Positions 49,252 to 58,383 of a stretch of DNA of 60,584 bases are shown here, in pieces. The stretch is from the NCBI RefSeq assembly GCF_003184905.1, contig NZ_KZ821208.1:34253-94836 (forward strand), read 5' to 3'. Under the pieces are notes generated by a model, which searched no databases, was not told the origin of the DNA, and was given only the letters and a program-made list of their open reading frames with translations. The translations under genes were made by a program, and so were the position numbers. Origin of the DNA: Bacillus sp. CGMCC 1.16541. Lineage in GTDB: Bacteria; Bacillota; Bacilli; Bacillales; Bacillaceae_H. The stretch's first letter is position 1. Each line of letters opens with the position of its first letter.

Positions 49252-50124
49252 ATGTTAGTTGTACAACACGTATCAAAAAACTTTGGATCGTTTCAAGCGT
49301 TACACGATGTGAACCTTGAATTTCATCACGGCGTATATGGTCTTCTTGCGCCAAATGGGGCGGGAAAAACGACGTTAATTAAAATGCTTACGACACTTTT
49401 ATTTCCGACAAGTGGTGAAATTTTGTACGAAGGAGAAGACATTCGTAAGTTAGATGAACGGTACCGAGACGTACTTGGCTATTTACCACAAGAATTCGGG
49501 TACTACAAGCACTACACACCAACAAAGTATTTACTTTATCTAGCTGCGTTAAAAGGAATCAATCGTAAAGAAGCCAACCCTCGTGTTGTGGAGCTTTTAA
49601 AGCTGGTGGGCTTAGAGGATGTAGCACATAAAAAGATGAAGAAATTCTCCGGTGGAATGATTCAACGTGTTGGGATTGCTCAAGCGATGTTGAATGATCC
49701 GAAAGTGTTAATTTTAGACGAACCAACAGCAGGACTAGATCCAAAAGAGCGGGTTCGCTTTCGGAATTTAATTACAGAATTAGCACGAAACCGCATTGTT
49801 ATTTTATCGACGCATATTGTTTCGGACGTGGAGTCGATTGCGAATGAAATCATTATGATCAAAGACAAACAAGTACTATATAAAGAGACGGTGTCGAACA
49901 TTTGTCAAAAAATCAAAGGTCTTGTGTATGAAACAGAAGTGGCGTTTGATGAGGTAGCTTCTTTTCGTAAAATGTATCTTTCTCTATCCGAAAAACAAGA
50001 AAACGGAAAGATGCACGTGCGTTTTTTAACGAATGAGCCCGCACAACCTCATTGGAAAGCCGTATCTCCGAACTTAGAAGATGTGTTTCTACATCTTTAT
50101 CAGGACGAAGTGTTATCGTCATGA
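49252..50124 (+). CDS. ABC transporter ATP-binding protein (290 aa)
   Basis: Complete ATPase: Walker A LLAPNGAGKTTLIKMLTTL, Q loop YLPQEFGYYKHYT, signature FSGGMIQRVGIAQAML, Walker B VLILDEPTAGLD and H loop IILSTHIVSDVE. ABC-2-type drug or peptide exporters carry this subfamily. Its stop overlaps the first permease by four bases (ATGA). Exports an unknown substrate together with the two large permeases that follow. Confidence 0.93.
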   Translation: MLVVQHVSKNFGSFQALHDVNLEFHHGVYGLLAPNGAGKTTLIKMLTTLLFPTSGEILYEGEDIRKLDERYRDVLGYLPQEFGYYKHYTPTKYLLYLAALKGINRKEANPRVVELLKLVGLEDVAHKKMKKFSGGMIQRVGIAQAMLNDPKVLILDEPTAGLDPKERVRFRNLITELARNRIVILSTHIVSDVESIANEIIMIKDKQVLYKETVSNICQKIKGLVYETEVAFDEVASFRKMYLSLSEKQENGKMHVRFLTNEPAQPHWKAVSPNLEDVFLHLYQDEVLSS

Positions 50125-51392
50125 TTACGTGGCTAGAGTTGAAGAAAATCGCAAGGTCACCAATTGTATGGGTGCTGTTGCTTTTGTTTACCGCTTTTAA
50201 TAGTTATCAAATTTATTTACATGCGCCGATGAAAGACAGTATGCATCTATTAAACGCGATCATCGACGAGCATGGGGTTGTAATGGACGAGCAGGGACGA
50301 GCTAACTTAAAAGCAGATTACCTTGAAGAGCTGCAAGCGTGGAATGAGCTGTCAAAAGAGAAACATGGACAAACCTATGAGTCAATGGAAGCTTTCTTTA
50401 AACCAGAAAACTACTATTCAATCATGGAGAAAAAGGTGTACACCGAAAACGAGCTCGTTCAAGCAAGTGAGTTGGCGGTGAAAGAATCGTATGTTTTTGA
50501 GGCAGAAGACATTGTTCAACGATACAATGATCTCAATTTAGAAGAATTAGCCACGATGTATATTCGCCTGTATGGATTGAGTGGGGAAGCGGCTGAGTTC
50601 GTGAAAAAGCAATACCATTCGTTTCAACCACGATTAGATGAACTAAAGCAGAATGATGAGCATTTGTCCCTTTTTTTCAATGGAAAAGCCTATGAAACTC
50701 ATAACTTATTGTTTCAGACCCTTTTTCTTTCTGTGATGATTGAAGCAGTATTGCTCATTGCGCTGGTGACCGCCTTTATTGTGAACTATGAGTTTGATCA
50801 GCGGACATCACTTGTTACGTACTCGACAAAGCGAGGAAGAAAAGTCGTCAAAGATAAATTACGCGCGGCGATCATCGCATCCATGACAATGGTTGCTTTC
50901 TTATTAAGTAGTACACTGATTACGTATTTTCTTGTATTCGACTATTCAAGACTGTGGCACGTTCCAATCTCTTCAGGCTTTTTAACAGAAAGCAACAACA
51001 TGGCATTGATGAGTTGGTGGAAGTTGTCGTTCCTTCAGTATGTAGTATTGAGTTGTTTGTTTGTATTTGTTTGTCAGTTTCTCGTCACATTCATGACATT
51101 TGTGTTGTCGATGTGGATTCGAAATAGCTATGTGGTCTTCTTTCTTTTTTTAATCGTCGTTGGACTGTTTATTCTTTTGCCAGGAGAGTTACCACGAGAT
51201 AGCCAGTGGATCATTTATGCGCATTACACACCGTTTACACTTATGCTTGGTGCAAAAAAGTGGTGGATGGAAAGCGGAGCATTTACGACGTTTCGCTATT
51301 ACGAACTCGTAACCGTTAGCTTATGGCTCGTGTTACTTGTAACCACAAGTCTCGTTTGCATCAAACGTTTTTATCAACAAAATTTATCATAA
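50121..51392 (+). CDS. ABC-2-type permease subunit 1 (423 aa)
   Basis: An N-terminal span (about 12-30) is followed by a large extracytoplasmic helical region of some 180 residues, then five or six spans (from about residue 210). This is the layout of ABC-2 exporters with an extra-cellular domain, as in bacteriocin or antibiotic systems. The ATG at 50121 is within the ATPase stop (ATGA). Paired with the next gene. Confidence 0.8.
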   Translation: MITWLELKKIARSPIVWVLLLLFTAFNSYQIYLHAPMKDSMHLLNAIIDEHGVVMDEQGRANLKADYLEELQAWNELSKEKHGQTYESMEAFFKPENYYSIMEKKVYTENELVQASELAVKESYVFEAEDIVQRYNDLNLEELATMYIRLYGLSGEAAEFVKKQYHSFQPRLDELKQNDEHLSLFFNGKAYETHNLLFQTLFLSVMIEAVLLIALVTAFIVNYEFDQRTSLVTYSTKRGRKVVKDKLRAAIIASMTMVAFLLSSTLITYFLVFDYSRLWHVPISSGFLTESNNMALMSWWKLSFLQYVVLSCLFVFVCQFLVTFMTFVLSMWIRNSYVVFFLFLIVVGLFILLPGELPRDSQWIIYAHYTPFTLMLGAKKWWMESGAFTTFRYYELVTVSLWLVLLVTTSLVCIKRFYQQNLS

Positions 51393-51405
51393 GGAAGCGA
51401 AAACA

Positions 51406-52548
51406 ATGATGATTTGGAATGAGTTAAAAAAGATGTTCACGCTTAAAACGGTCATCCTTCTCGGCCTTGTTACGTTTGTATTTTATCATTTATTTATCAT
51501 GTTTGATTTTGATCATTTCCCAAATGGTCGCCCTGCTACAGATGAATTTAACGTAGCGAAACAAATGATTGATGAGTACGGAGAGTGGATGGATGAAGCA
51601 GAGTTTGAGAACTTTAAGCGTATCTATGAACAACAAAAGCAAGAAGCAGAAACCTACATCGATTCACAAAAAGAGCTAGTAAATGCAGGGATTGATTCTT
51701 ATGAGAAGTTTAGAGCGTATGAAAGAGACGATCAAACCGTTAATAAAGTTCGAGACCGCATTCTTTTTGAAGAAGAAGTGGATGTATTTTGGGAGATGCA
51801 AGCAAGAGAGGGGATCATTACACAGTATGAACATCCAGAACGTTTCGGTCACGCTATGTCAATTGATCCGTTAACTGAAAAGCAGAAAAGTCGCATTGAT
51901 GAACTACTGGAAGAGAAGCAACATACCTCGACAATGAGCTGGGTTGTGTATGAAAACTACAACAACCTCATCGGAAATGTTGCCTTGCTTATTTTCTTAA
52001 GCATCATGACGATGGTCACCCCACTCTATTTACAAGATCGAAAAAACAACGTCATCTTGCTTCAATATACGTCAAAAGTAGGAAGAAGATCGTTTTCGCA
52101 CAAGTTCGTTGCGGCATTGATCGCAACGACAGCTGTTATCACGTTACAATTGCTTCTGTTCTTTGTGCTATATAAAGGAAACGGAACATCGATGTTTCTA
52201 CCGTTACACATGAACTCTATTTTTAATTACTTACTATCATGGTACGATCTCACGTTTTTGCATTACATCCTCTTAACAATTGTCGGAATTTACATCGTCG
52301 GATTTTCTTTGTTATTGCTTGTTGCTTACCTTTCAAGTATGACGCCAAACTACATGACGAATATTGGTAGTCAAATTCCGGTTATGTTTTTACTAATTGT
52401 CATTGGTATTGATTACATAGTAAAAGACGTAACAAGTGTCTTTTTGCCACAGCACCTTTGGCCGGTTTTACTACTTAGTCTCGTAGGCCTAACAGCCGCT
52501 TTATTTATTATCAATTTGAAAAAAGAACGCATAAGAGACGTCTTATAA
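51406..52548 (+). CDS. ABC-2-type permease subunit 2 (380 aa)
   Basis: Same architecture as the preceding subunit: first span about 14-32, a soluble region of about 140 residues, then six spans. Sequence similarity between the two is low but visible at the start (WxELKKM / WLELKKI) and in the long loop. The pair plus the ATPase forms the transporter that accompanies the sigma factor. Start ATG 51406 after GGAAGCG. A weak terminator follows. Confidence 0.78.
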   Translation: MMIWNELKKMFTLKTVILLGLVTFVFYHLFIMFDFDHFPNGRPATDEFNVAKQMIDEYGEWMDEAEFENFKRIYEQQKQEAETYIDSQKELVNAGIDSYEKFRAYERDDQTVNKVRDRILFEEEVDVFWEMQAREGIITQYEHPERFGHAMSIDPLTEKQKSRIDELLEEKQHTSTMSWVVYENYNNLIGNVALLIFLSIMTMVTPLYLQDRKNNVILLQYTSKVGRRSFSHKFVAALIATTAVITLQLLLFFVLYKGNGTSMFLPLHMNSIFNYLLSWYDLTFLHYILLTIVGIYIVGFSLLLLVAYLSSMTPNYMTNIGSQIPVMFLLIVIGIDYIVKDVTSVFLPQHLWPVLLLSLVGLTAALFIINLKKERIRDVL

Positions 52549-52550
52549 AG

Positions 52551-52583
52551 ATGGGCCCTTTAGGAAGAAGGGGCTCTTTTTCA
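52551..52583 (+). terminator. Probable terminator of the sigma-ABC operon
   Basis: GGGCCCTT pairs with AAGGGGCTC (one bulge or wobble), followed by TTTTT. Confidence 0.6.
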
Positions 52584-52666
52584 GTTATGAAAGGAACAAT
52601 AGGTGCTATTTAATAGAAAAGATACATATATAATATTACAAAAAATGGAATAAGAAGGAGGCGTTT

Positions 52667-53620
52667 ATGGTAAAAAAAGTACTGCTTTTTTGTGATCCGG
52701 GTATTGATGATGCGATTGCGATTATGTATGCTTTGTTAAGCCCTGATATAGAACTCGTTGGTGTCGTTACTAGTTTTGGAAACGTGACGAAAGAACAAGC
52801 AACTCGTAACGCAGCTTATTTATTGCAGCTAGCTGGACAGCCAAATGTCCCAGTAATTCCAGGTGCTGCTCAACCCGTTCAACAAGAAGATGTCATTTAT
52901 TATCCACAAATTCACGGTGAAAATGGCATTGGTCCAATTCAGCCACCAGATGATCTCGTCTATTATGTATATCCGTTTGATACAATTCGAGTCCTCATTG
53001 AACATTATAAAGAAGAATTAATCATTGTGGATGTGGGACGTTCAACGACACTAGCATCTGCGTTTATTTTATTTAATGAACAAATTCAAAAAGTCGGAGC
53101 ATTTTATGTAATGGGAGGCTCTTTCTTTAAACCAGGAAACGTCACCCCACTTGCTGAAGCGAATTTTCACGGAGATCCGACTTCCTCTAATTTCATCTTA
53201 AAATTTGCCCATAATTTAACGATTGCACCATTAAACGTCACCAATGAAGCATATTTAACACCTGAAGTGATTGATGAAATTGCTAGAACAGTGAAAAACC
53301 CTTACTATTTCATGGTTCGACCGATTTTCCAATATTATTTTCGCGCCTATCAAGAGTTATCGCCAGGCATTGTCGGTGCGCCAATTCATGACATTGTGCC
53401 ACTTGTTATGATTGTTAATTCAAAGGTTGCTGACTACATTTACTATGACGTAAAAGTAGTTGAACAAGGAGATGTTAAAGGACTTTCCTATATTGACTTA
53501 CGACCAAAAGGCGTCACTGGTCAAACGAGAATTGGGATTAAACTGAACTATGATGTGTTTTTAGCTGAAGTGAAAAAGGTGATGCAAATGTCGAACGGAA
53601 TGGAAAGATCACCATACTAA
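52667..53620 (+). CDS. Nucleoside hydrolase (inosine-uridine-preferring type, 317 aa)
   Basis: The calcium- and ribose-binding motif appears as FCDPGIDDAIAIMYALL, where the usual first residue of DTDxGxDD is shifted to CDPGIDD. The family's other parts are IVDVGRSTTLASAF, FYVMGGSFFKPGNVTPLAEAN and a conserved histidine region (GAPIHDIVPLVMI). It splits ribonucleosides to base and ribose. Start ATG 52667 after GGAGG. Single-gene unit with its own terminator. Substrate preference cannot be read from sequence. Confidence 0.85.
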   Translation: MVKKVLLFCDPGIDDAIAIMYALLSPDIELVGVVTSFGNVTKEQATRNAAYLLQLAGQPNVPVIPGAAQPVQQEDVIYYPQIHGENGIGPIQPPDDLVYYVYPFDTIRVLIEHYKEELIIVDVGRSTTLASAFILFNEQIQKVGAFYVMGGSFFKPGNVTPLAEANFHGDPTSSNFILKFAHNLTIAPLNVTNEAYLTPEVIDEIARTVKNPYYFMVRPIFQYYFRAYQELSPGIVGAPIHDIVPLVMIVNSKVADYIYYDVKVVEQGDVKGLSYIDLRPKGVTGQTRIGIKLNYDVFLAEVKKVMQMSNGMERSPY

Positions 53621-53632
53621 ATCAGGAACGTA

Positions 53633-53694
53633 AAAAGAGGACTGAATTAAGCAGGAGCGTTCTTCGTGCCTTTTGTTTCAGTCCTCACTTTTTA
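53633..53694. terminator. Terminator between convergent genes
   Basis: GAGGACTGAA (53637-53646) pairs with TTCAGTCCTC (53677-53686), with ACTTTTT after. Confidence 0.75.
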
Positions 53695-53702
53695 TCGTTC
53701 AT

Positions 53703-54566
53703 TCACTTTCTCTTTAACAGACGATAAATGGCATGCGCTACACCATGCTCATCGTTTTCTTTCGTTACAAATGTTGCGATGTCTTTGATTTCTTGGCGAG
53801 CATCTCCCATTGCAATACCTGTTTTGACAACAGAGAGCATCGAGTAATCGTTCATACTGTCGCCAATAGCAGCCGATTCATCTAACGAAAGTTGTAAGTG
53901 GTCAGCTAATCGTTTTAACGCGTTTCCTTTTGACGCATCTTTATGTTCAAGCTCAAAGTTATGGTTTGCTGATGTAACAAGTGTAAGATCTTGACGGTCC
54001 TTAAAGCGATTCCAGCCGTTTGTGAGTTTCTCTTCATCAAATGAGAACGCTAAAATGTTGTAGATTGGTAAGGACTGATTTTCGAGTTCTGTATAAGATG
54101 GGATAAACGCAAAACCTGACTGACTGAACTGTTTAGAAGCAGCCAGTTGTAACGACTCTACATCTAGTTCTGGGTTTGCGCTTTTTAAACGATCCATTTC
54201 AATTGCAATAAGCTCTCGACCATTTTGTGGTGTATAAATTGCTTCATCACTAAACACTTCATAATAATAGTCGTTTTCTTCGAGCCACTTTAAAATAGCA
54301 AGCGCTTCTGTTTTTTCCATCGGAACCGATACGTATTGCTCACCCGTTGGTTCGTGAATGGTTGCTCCGTTTGCAGCGATGATCCACGTTTTTACATCTG
54401 TTTTGGCAAAAATCTGTTTCACATCAAACGCCGCACGACCTGTCGCGACAACCACTTCCACACCTTGTGCTTGAGCGTCTTTTATCGCTTGTAGATTTTC
54501 GTTGCTAATTTCATTTTCGTTGTTCAATAGCGTTCCATCTAAGTCAATCGCAATGAGCTTTGTCAT
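53703..54566 (-). CDS. Cof-type HAD phosphatase (287 aa)
   Basis: HAD motif I IAIDLDGTLLN, motif II VVATGR, motif III Lys (KDASKGNALKRL) and motif IV IGDSMNDYSML are all present, with a C2-type cap (about 85-190). These enzymes dephosphorylate sugar phosphates or related metabolites. ATG 54566 after GAGGAGGACG. Stands alone, with repeat E4 upstream. Confidence 0.93.
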   Translation of the reverse strand: MTKLIAIDLDGTLLNNENEISNENLQAIKDAQAQGVEVVVATGRAAFDVKQIFAKTDVKTWIIAANGATIHEPTGEQYVSVPMEKTEALAILKWLEENDYYYEVFSDEAIYTPQNGRELIAIEMDRLKSANPELDVESLQLAASKQFSQSGFAFIPSYTELENQSLPIYNILAFSFDEEKLTNGWNRFKDRQDLTLVTSANHNFELEHKDASKGNALKRLADHLQLSLDESAAIGDSMNDYSMLSVVKTGIAMGDARQEIKDIATFVTKENDEHGVAHAIYRLLKRK

Positions 54567-54733
54567 GTTTATCGTCCTCCTCTATTCAAAAAAATATGTA
54601 ATCAACTTCTTCGAGTAAAGCCATAACTTTGCAGTGTAACGATTAGTTATTCATACCATGACTATAAGGGATTTGTATGACAACATGCAAATGTTTCAAG
54701 TGTATATCCTTCTAGGTCATAGCTTTTTCAATC

Positions 54734-55041
54734 GAGGCTGGGACATAAGTGTGTCAGTTGATAATAAATCCGAACTATTTATAATATACTCTATTTATAG
54801 TTCGGGTATTTTTGGTTAAAAAACCAGTTTAAAAGAATAGTGGAATGGAGCGTAGGAAACTCGACTCTTGCGGGAAATAGAGGAAAGACTGAGACCCCGC
54901 AGGAACGAGGAGGCTCGGGTTCCTCCCTGCGGAAAGCGAGTGACTGGAGCGAAATGGAATGAACTTGTTGTTGTAACATCACGATGACAGAAACGGTATT
55001 GTTCGTTTTTGAGAAGGAATCATTTCGTTATGTCCCACTCT
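54734..55041 (+). repeat. ~300-bp dispersed element, copy E4
   Basis: Starts GAGGCTGGGACATAAGTG, has a CCGAACTAT/ATAGTTCGG hairpin, then the core GGAATGGAGCGTAGGAAACTCG, GAGACCCCGCAGGAACGAGG and CTGCGGAAAGCGAGTGACTG, and ends TTATGTCCCACTCTC. It lies between divergent genes; the rest of 54567-55184 has no gene I can see. Confidence 0.78.
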
Positions 55042-55184
55042 CACGAAGGCAAGGGTGGAAAGGAAAGGCGTGAAGTGATAAGAAACACTGAAGTTGTACA
55101 CGTTATTTTTTAGAAAAATAGCGTCATAAAAAGAGAGTCCGTGCTATAATCTTCTCATAGTTTAGTAGAAAGAGGAGAAATAGG

Positions 55185-55634
55185 TTGAAATATACAGTTG
55201 AAGTTGTCATTAACGCACCACAAGAAGAGGTATTTGCGGCGATTAACGAAGATGAGCAGATTAAACAATGGAATAGTCTATTTGTTGAAAATCGCTACGA
55301 GTCAGAGGAAGACCGACATACCTATAAGCCTGGAACGAAATACACGAGTGTGACAAAAATAGGAAAGAAAGAATACGCATTTGAAGGAACGTTACTTGAA
55401 TATGATGCGCCGTATAAGACGACGGCTCAGTCTAATACAAAAGAAGGAGTTAACAAAATAACATACATTTGTGAATCACTGGCAGCAAACCGCACACGCG
55501 TCGTGATGCATTTAGAAGTAGAGCCAAGTAACTTCTATTATAAAATCATGATCAAACTATTTGGCTGGCTAACAAAAGGGCTTTACATGGAACAATTTGA
55601 ATCGTTAAAAGAGTACTTAGAGTCACGCGATTAA
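55185..55634 (+). CDS. SRPBCC/START-like protein (149 aa)
   Basis: A helix-grip ligand-binding fold. The N-terminal VEVVINAPQEEVFAAINEDEQIKQWN is the typical polyketide-cyclase/AHSA1-type opening, and the C-terminal helix LTKGLYMEQFESLKEYLE closes the cavity. The ligand is unknown. TTG start at 55185 after GAGGAG; convergent with the FusB-like gene and separated by a hairpin. Confidence 0.88.
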   Translation: MKYTVEVVINAPQEEVFAAINEDEQIKQWNSLFVENRYESEEDRHTYKPGTKYTSVTKIGKKEYAFEGTLLEYDAPYKTTAQSNTKEGVNKITYICESLAANRTRVVMHLEVEPSNFYYKIMIKLFGWLTKGLYMEQFESLKEYLESRD

Positions 55635-55643
55635 AATAGAAAA

Positions 55644-55680
55644 TGGACATCACATCGTCTTCTAACTGATAGGATGTCCA
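55644..55680. terminator. Hairpin between convergent genes
   Basis: TGGACATC (55644-55651) pairs with GATGTCCA (55673-55680). The T-tract is poor on the plus strand. Confidence 0.5.
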
Positions 55681-55690
55681 CTTCACATAC

Positions 55691-56329
55691 TCACTTTTTA
55701 AGTAATTCTACAAATTCCTCAATTTTCTCAAGTGACGTCACTTGTGAGCTACATGTTTGTGCGTCATAACAAATGTAATTGCCTCGTTTTGTGAACGTTC
55801 CAGGTTCTTTTCCTTTTTTCTCGTACAAAAACATCCCAAGATCTTCGTATTTATGACAGAGCGTACACATTCCTTTTTGATTCATTTTTGTAAATGTCCC
55901 GTGTAGACCTGTCAGTTTTCCTTTATAGGGAGCAACGATGTATCTACGACCTGAGCCTTTGTCGTCCCAGCCTAAAAATGTCGTTTCTTTTAAGTCTAAG
56001 TCAGGAAACGAAGGAAGTTTGAGTTTTTTTGCTTTTGGAAAAAGCTTTTGAAGCGTTTCACTTTTAATCATCTGAAACGGAATGACAGAAGACTTTAGTT
56101 GTTCTAATGCTTTATCAGCCTCTAGTCGATCTGTGATATCCATAATCGTGTGAATAAGTGGCGCTTGGGCGTCTGTTAGCGCTGAAAATTGATTTTCCAC
56201 TTTTTCAATCGTGATTGCTTTTAATGCGTTTAAAACGTGAGCTTCATTCACCGTACTATGGGCGTTGATTAGTATTTGCGCTTGTTCTTTTATGAAATTG
56301 TACTGATCACTTCGAATAAAAGGTTCCAT
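55691..56329 (-). CDS. FusB/FusC-family EF-G-binding protein (212 aa)
   Basis: An all-helical N-terminal domain (about 1-75) is joined to a treble-clef zinc-finger domain with cysteines in GMCTLCHKYEDLG and NYICYDAQTCSSQ. The order and spacing match FusB-type proteins, which bind elongation factor G and free it from fusidic-acid-stalled ribosomes. Chromosomal homologs occur in many Bacilli without proven resistance. ATG 56329 after AGGAGTGATAAAA. Confidence 0.9.
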   Translation of the reverse strand: MEPFIRSDQYNFIKEQAQILINAHSTVNEAHVLNALKAITIEKVENQFSALTDAQAPLIHTIMDITDRLEADKALEQLKSSVIPFQMIKSETLQKLFPKAKKLKLPSFPDLDLKETTFLGWDDKGSGRRYIVAPYKGKLTGLHGTFTKMNQKGMCTLCHKYEDLGMFLYEKKGKEPGTFTKRGNYICYDAQTCSSQVTSLEKIEEFVELLKK

Positions 56330-56455
56330 TTTTATCACTCCTGCTTTTACTTTACCTAATGGGAGGTGATGATTCAATGGCGACAATCATTTAGAATGAA
56401 ACTCGGCATATCGATACAAAAAGGCACAAATGAAAGATCATCCGTGCCTTTACAG

Positions 56456-56722
56456 TCATTTCGAGTATACAATTTTCTTGATCGTTTCAGTAGACAGGAA
56501 ATGCTCATCTGCTAGCCTTGTAATGGATGTTCCATTTCGAAATGCTTGCTTAATCGCTGCGTTTCGTTCATCTAACCGCTTCCGTTCACCTGATTGCGAT
56601 CCCCATTTTTGGCGAGTAGCTTTCGGCTTCGGAATGTAGATCGTTTCACCTTGTATATACTTTTGAATTTCAGTTAGTAGCTGTTCTGGTAAAACAGCAG
56701 TTGCTTTTACGTATTTCATCAT
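56456..56722 (-). CDS. CD3324-like helix-turn-helix protein (88 aa)
   Basis: MMKYVKATAVLPEQLLTEIQ then KYIQGETIYIPKPKATRQKWG is the CD3324-type signature. The second half GERKRLDERNAAIKQAFRNG and TSITRLADEHFLSTETIKKIVY has the look of a homeodomain-like/sigma-4 helix-turn-helix. It is probably a DNA- or RNA-binding regulator. ATG 56722 after AAGGAGCGAGCA. Its 5' leader folds into a complex RNA structure. Confidence 0.85.
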   Translation of the reverse strand: MMKYVKATAVLPEQLLTEIQKYIQGETIYIPKPKATRQKWGSQSGERKRLDERNAAIKQAFRNGTSITRLADEHFLSTETIKKIVYSK

Positions 56723-56744
56723 TGCTCGCTCCTTATTTTTAATC

Positions 56745-56920
56745 ATCTTAAATAAGGTGCAAAGCCTATGATCAATGAAACGTCATGTCGGTAGGCGATT
56801 AATGATTTCTACCTCATGCAAAGAATCGCCCGATTGATGCTAGGCTTTGCATGAGCTGCTACTAACTCTGGCACTCTCCTTATTGCCACACCATCACCCC
56901 CTCAAATTACAATTGATTCT
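56745..56920 (-). ncRNA. Candidate structured leader RNA of the CD3324-like gene
   Basis: Given in plus coordinates. P1: 56751-56760 with 56871-56884 (AATAAG-GTGC / GCAC-tctc-CTTATT). Long stem C: 56759-56768 and 56771-56776 with 56833-56838 and 56841-56850 (GCAAAGCCTA..ATCAAT). Inner stem B: GGCGATT 56794-56800 with AATCGCC 56824-56830. Alternative stem A: CTCATGCAAAG 56813-56823 with CTTTGCATGAG 56845-56855, which excludes C and conflicts with B. A TATAAT box on the minus strand (56927-56932) could start it. I know no matching RNA class. Fold only; function unproven. Confidence 0.55.
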
Positions 56921-57081
56921 ACACTTATTATATTCGAAATCCTTCATCATTGCATCATATGTAACTAGGTGTAAAGAACTAGTGACTTTCTGATAGAGTG
57001 GCATTTTATACTCTATTAAACTAGTAAACTCACCATGTTTCTCAATACCTGACATTCTACCTCTATGATAAGATAGATTAC

Positions 57082-57099
57082 AATCTAAATTTTTAGATT
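57082..57099 (+). promoter_or_regulatory. Palindrome upstream of the subtilisin gene
   Basis: AATCTAAA-tt-TTTAGATT, 29 bp before the start codon. It could be an operator or a leader hairpin. The remainder of 56950-57080 shows only a weak promoter-like CTGACA. Confidence 0.4.
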
Positions 57100-57127
57100 T
57101 TTCAAACTAGTTAAAGGGGGAAAAGGT

Positions 57128-58378
57128 ATGAAAAAGGTAAAAGTAGTCAGTAGTTTAGTTATGGGCGCGATGATTGCAATGCCAATGTATGCATCGACAG
57201 CAACAGCTCAAGTAGACGAAGGGAAAACGGTTCGTGTGTTAATTACTTCAACAAACGAACACGCAGCTCAACGTGCAAAAGCTAACTATGAAGTGCGGTC
57301 GGATTTTGGTAAAAAAGGATTTACAACGGAAATGAACCAAAAACAATATGAGGCGCTTCAAAAAAATAAAAATGTTAAAGTAGAACTTGTTGACATCGTA
57401 ACAACAGCGGCAAAACCAGGAGGTGGCACGACGACTCGTACAACACCGAGCGATCAAACTCCGTGGGGAATCGAAGCAATGTATCAAAATAAATCCATTG
57501 CGACCACATCAGGTGGAAGTGGCGTAGCAGTAGCGGTATTAGATACGGGTGTGAACATAGCTCACCCAGACTTAGCGGGAACGGCTAATCAATGTAAAGA
57601 CTTTACACAGCGTAAATCTCCGCTTGTTGATAACTCGTGCAGTGATAAAAATGGTCACGGTACACACGTAGCGGGAACTGTGTTAGCAAACGGTGGATCT
57701 GATGGGAAGGGCATTTACGGTGTTGCGCCAGAATCAAAACTATGGGCATACAAAGTACTTGGGGACCGTGGATCAGGTTATTCTGATGATATTGCCAATG
57801 CGATTCGTCACGCGGCTGATGAAGCCACACGTTTAGGACAAAAAACAGTCATCTCCATGTCATTAGGTGCTGCATCTAAAAATACGTTAATCTCTGATGC
57901 AGTTACGTATGCGAAAAATAAAGGGGTGCTCGTTGTCGCAGCGGCTGGTAACGAAGGACCAAGTGAAAACACAATCGGCTATCCAGGTGCATTAGTGGAT
58001 GCGATGGCAGTCGCTGCATTAGAGAACGTACAAGAAAATGGGACGTACCGTGTGGCGGATTTCTCATCTCGCGGTGTATCTTCAACTGATGGCGACTATG
58101 TCATTCAAGAACGTGATGTAGAAGTGTCTGCTCCTGGTCGTGCAATCGAATCAACGTGGTTTGATGGATCATATAACACAATTAGTGGAACGTCTATGGC
58201 GACTCCACATGTATCAGGTTTAGCAGCGAAAATTTGGGCATCCAATCCGAGTTTAACGGCTGATCAACTTCGTACTGAAATTCAAAACCGTGCGAAAGGT
58301 AACGACATTTTAAGTGGAAGTGGGGCAGCTGCGGGTGATGATTACGCATCAGGTTTTGGCTTCCCGACTGTGAAATAA
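57128..58378 (+). CDS. Subtilisin-family serine protease, secreted (416 aa)
   Basis: Signal peptide (to about TATA|QV), a short propeptide (about 30-105; VRVLITSTNEHAAQRAK), then a peptidase S8 domain. Catalytic triad: Asp139 (VAVLDTGVN), His177 (NGHGTHVAGT) and Ser356 (ISGTSMATPHVSG). Cys156 and Cys171 in the loop before the histidine may form a disulfide, as in some thermostable subtilisins. Calcium-site-like DGTYxxAN features are not obvious. ATG 57128 after AAAGGGGG. Monocistronic with a strong terminator. Confidence 0.95.
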   Translation: MKKVKVVSSLVMGAMIAMPMYASTATAQVDEGKTVRVLITSTNEHAAQRAKANYEVRSDFGKKGFTTEMNQKQYEALQKNKNVKVELVDIVTTAAKPGGGTTTRTTPSDQTPWGIEAMYQNKSIATTSGGSGVAVAVLDTGVNIAHPDLAGTANQCKDFTQRKSPLVDNSCSDKNGHGTHVAGTVLANGGSDGKGIYGVAPESKLWAYKVLGDRGSGYSDDIANAIRHAADEATRLGQKTVISMSLGAASKNTLISDAVTYAKNKGVLVVAAAGNEGPSENTIGYPGALVDAMAVAALENVQENGTYRVADFSSRGVSSTDGDYVIQERDVEVSAPGRAIESTWFDGSYNTISGTSMATPHVSGLAAKIWASNPSLTADQLRTEIQNRAKGNDILSGSGAAAGDDYASGFGFPTVK

Positions 58379-58383
58379 GAAAT

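Noticed and set aside
56880-56897. Four-codon minus-strand leader peptide (ATG GTG TGG CAA TAA) before the structured leader
   Set aside because: The G-run upstream is too close for a normal ribosome binding site and such a short frame is expected by chance.
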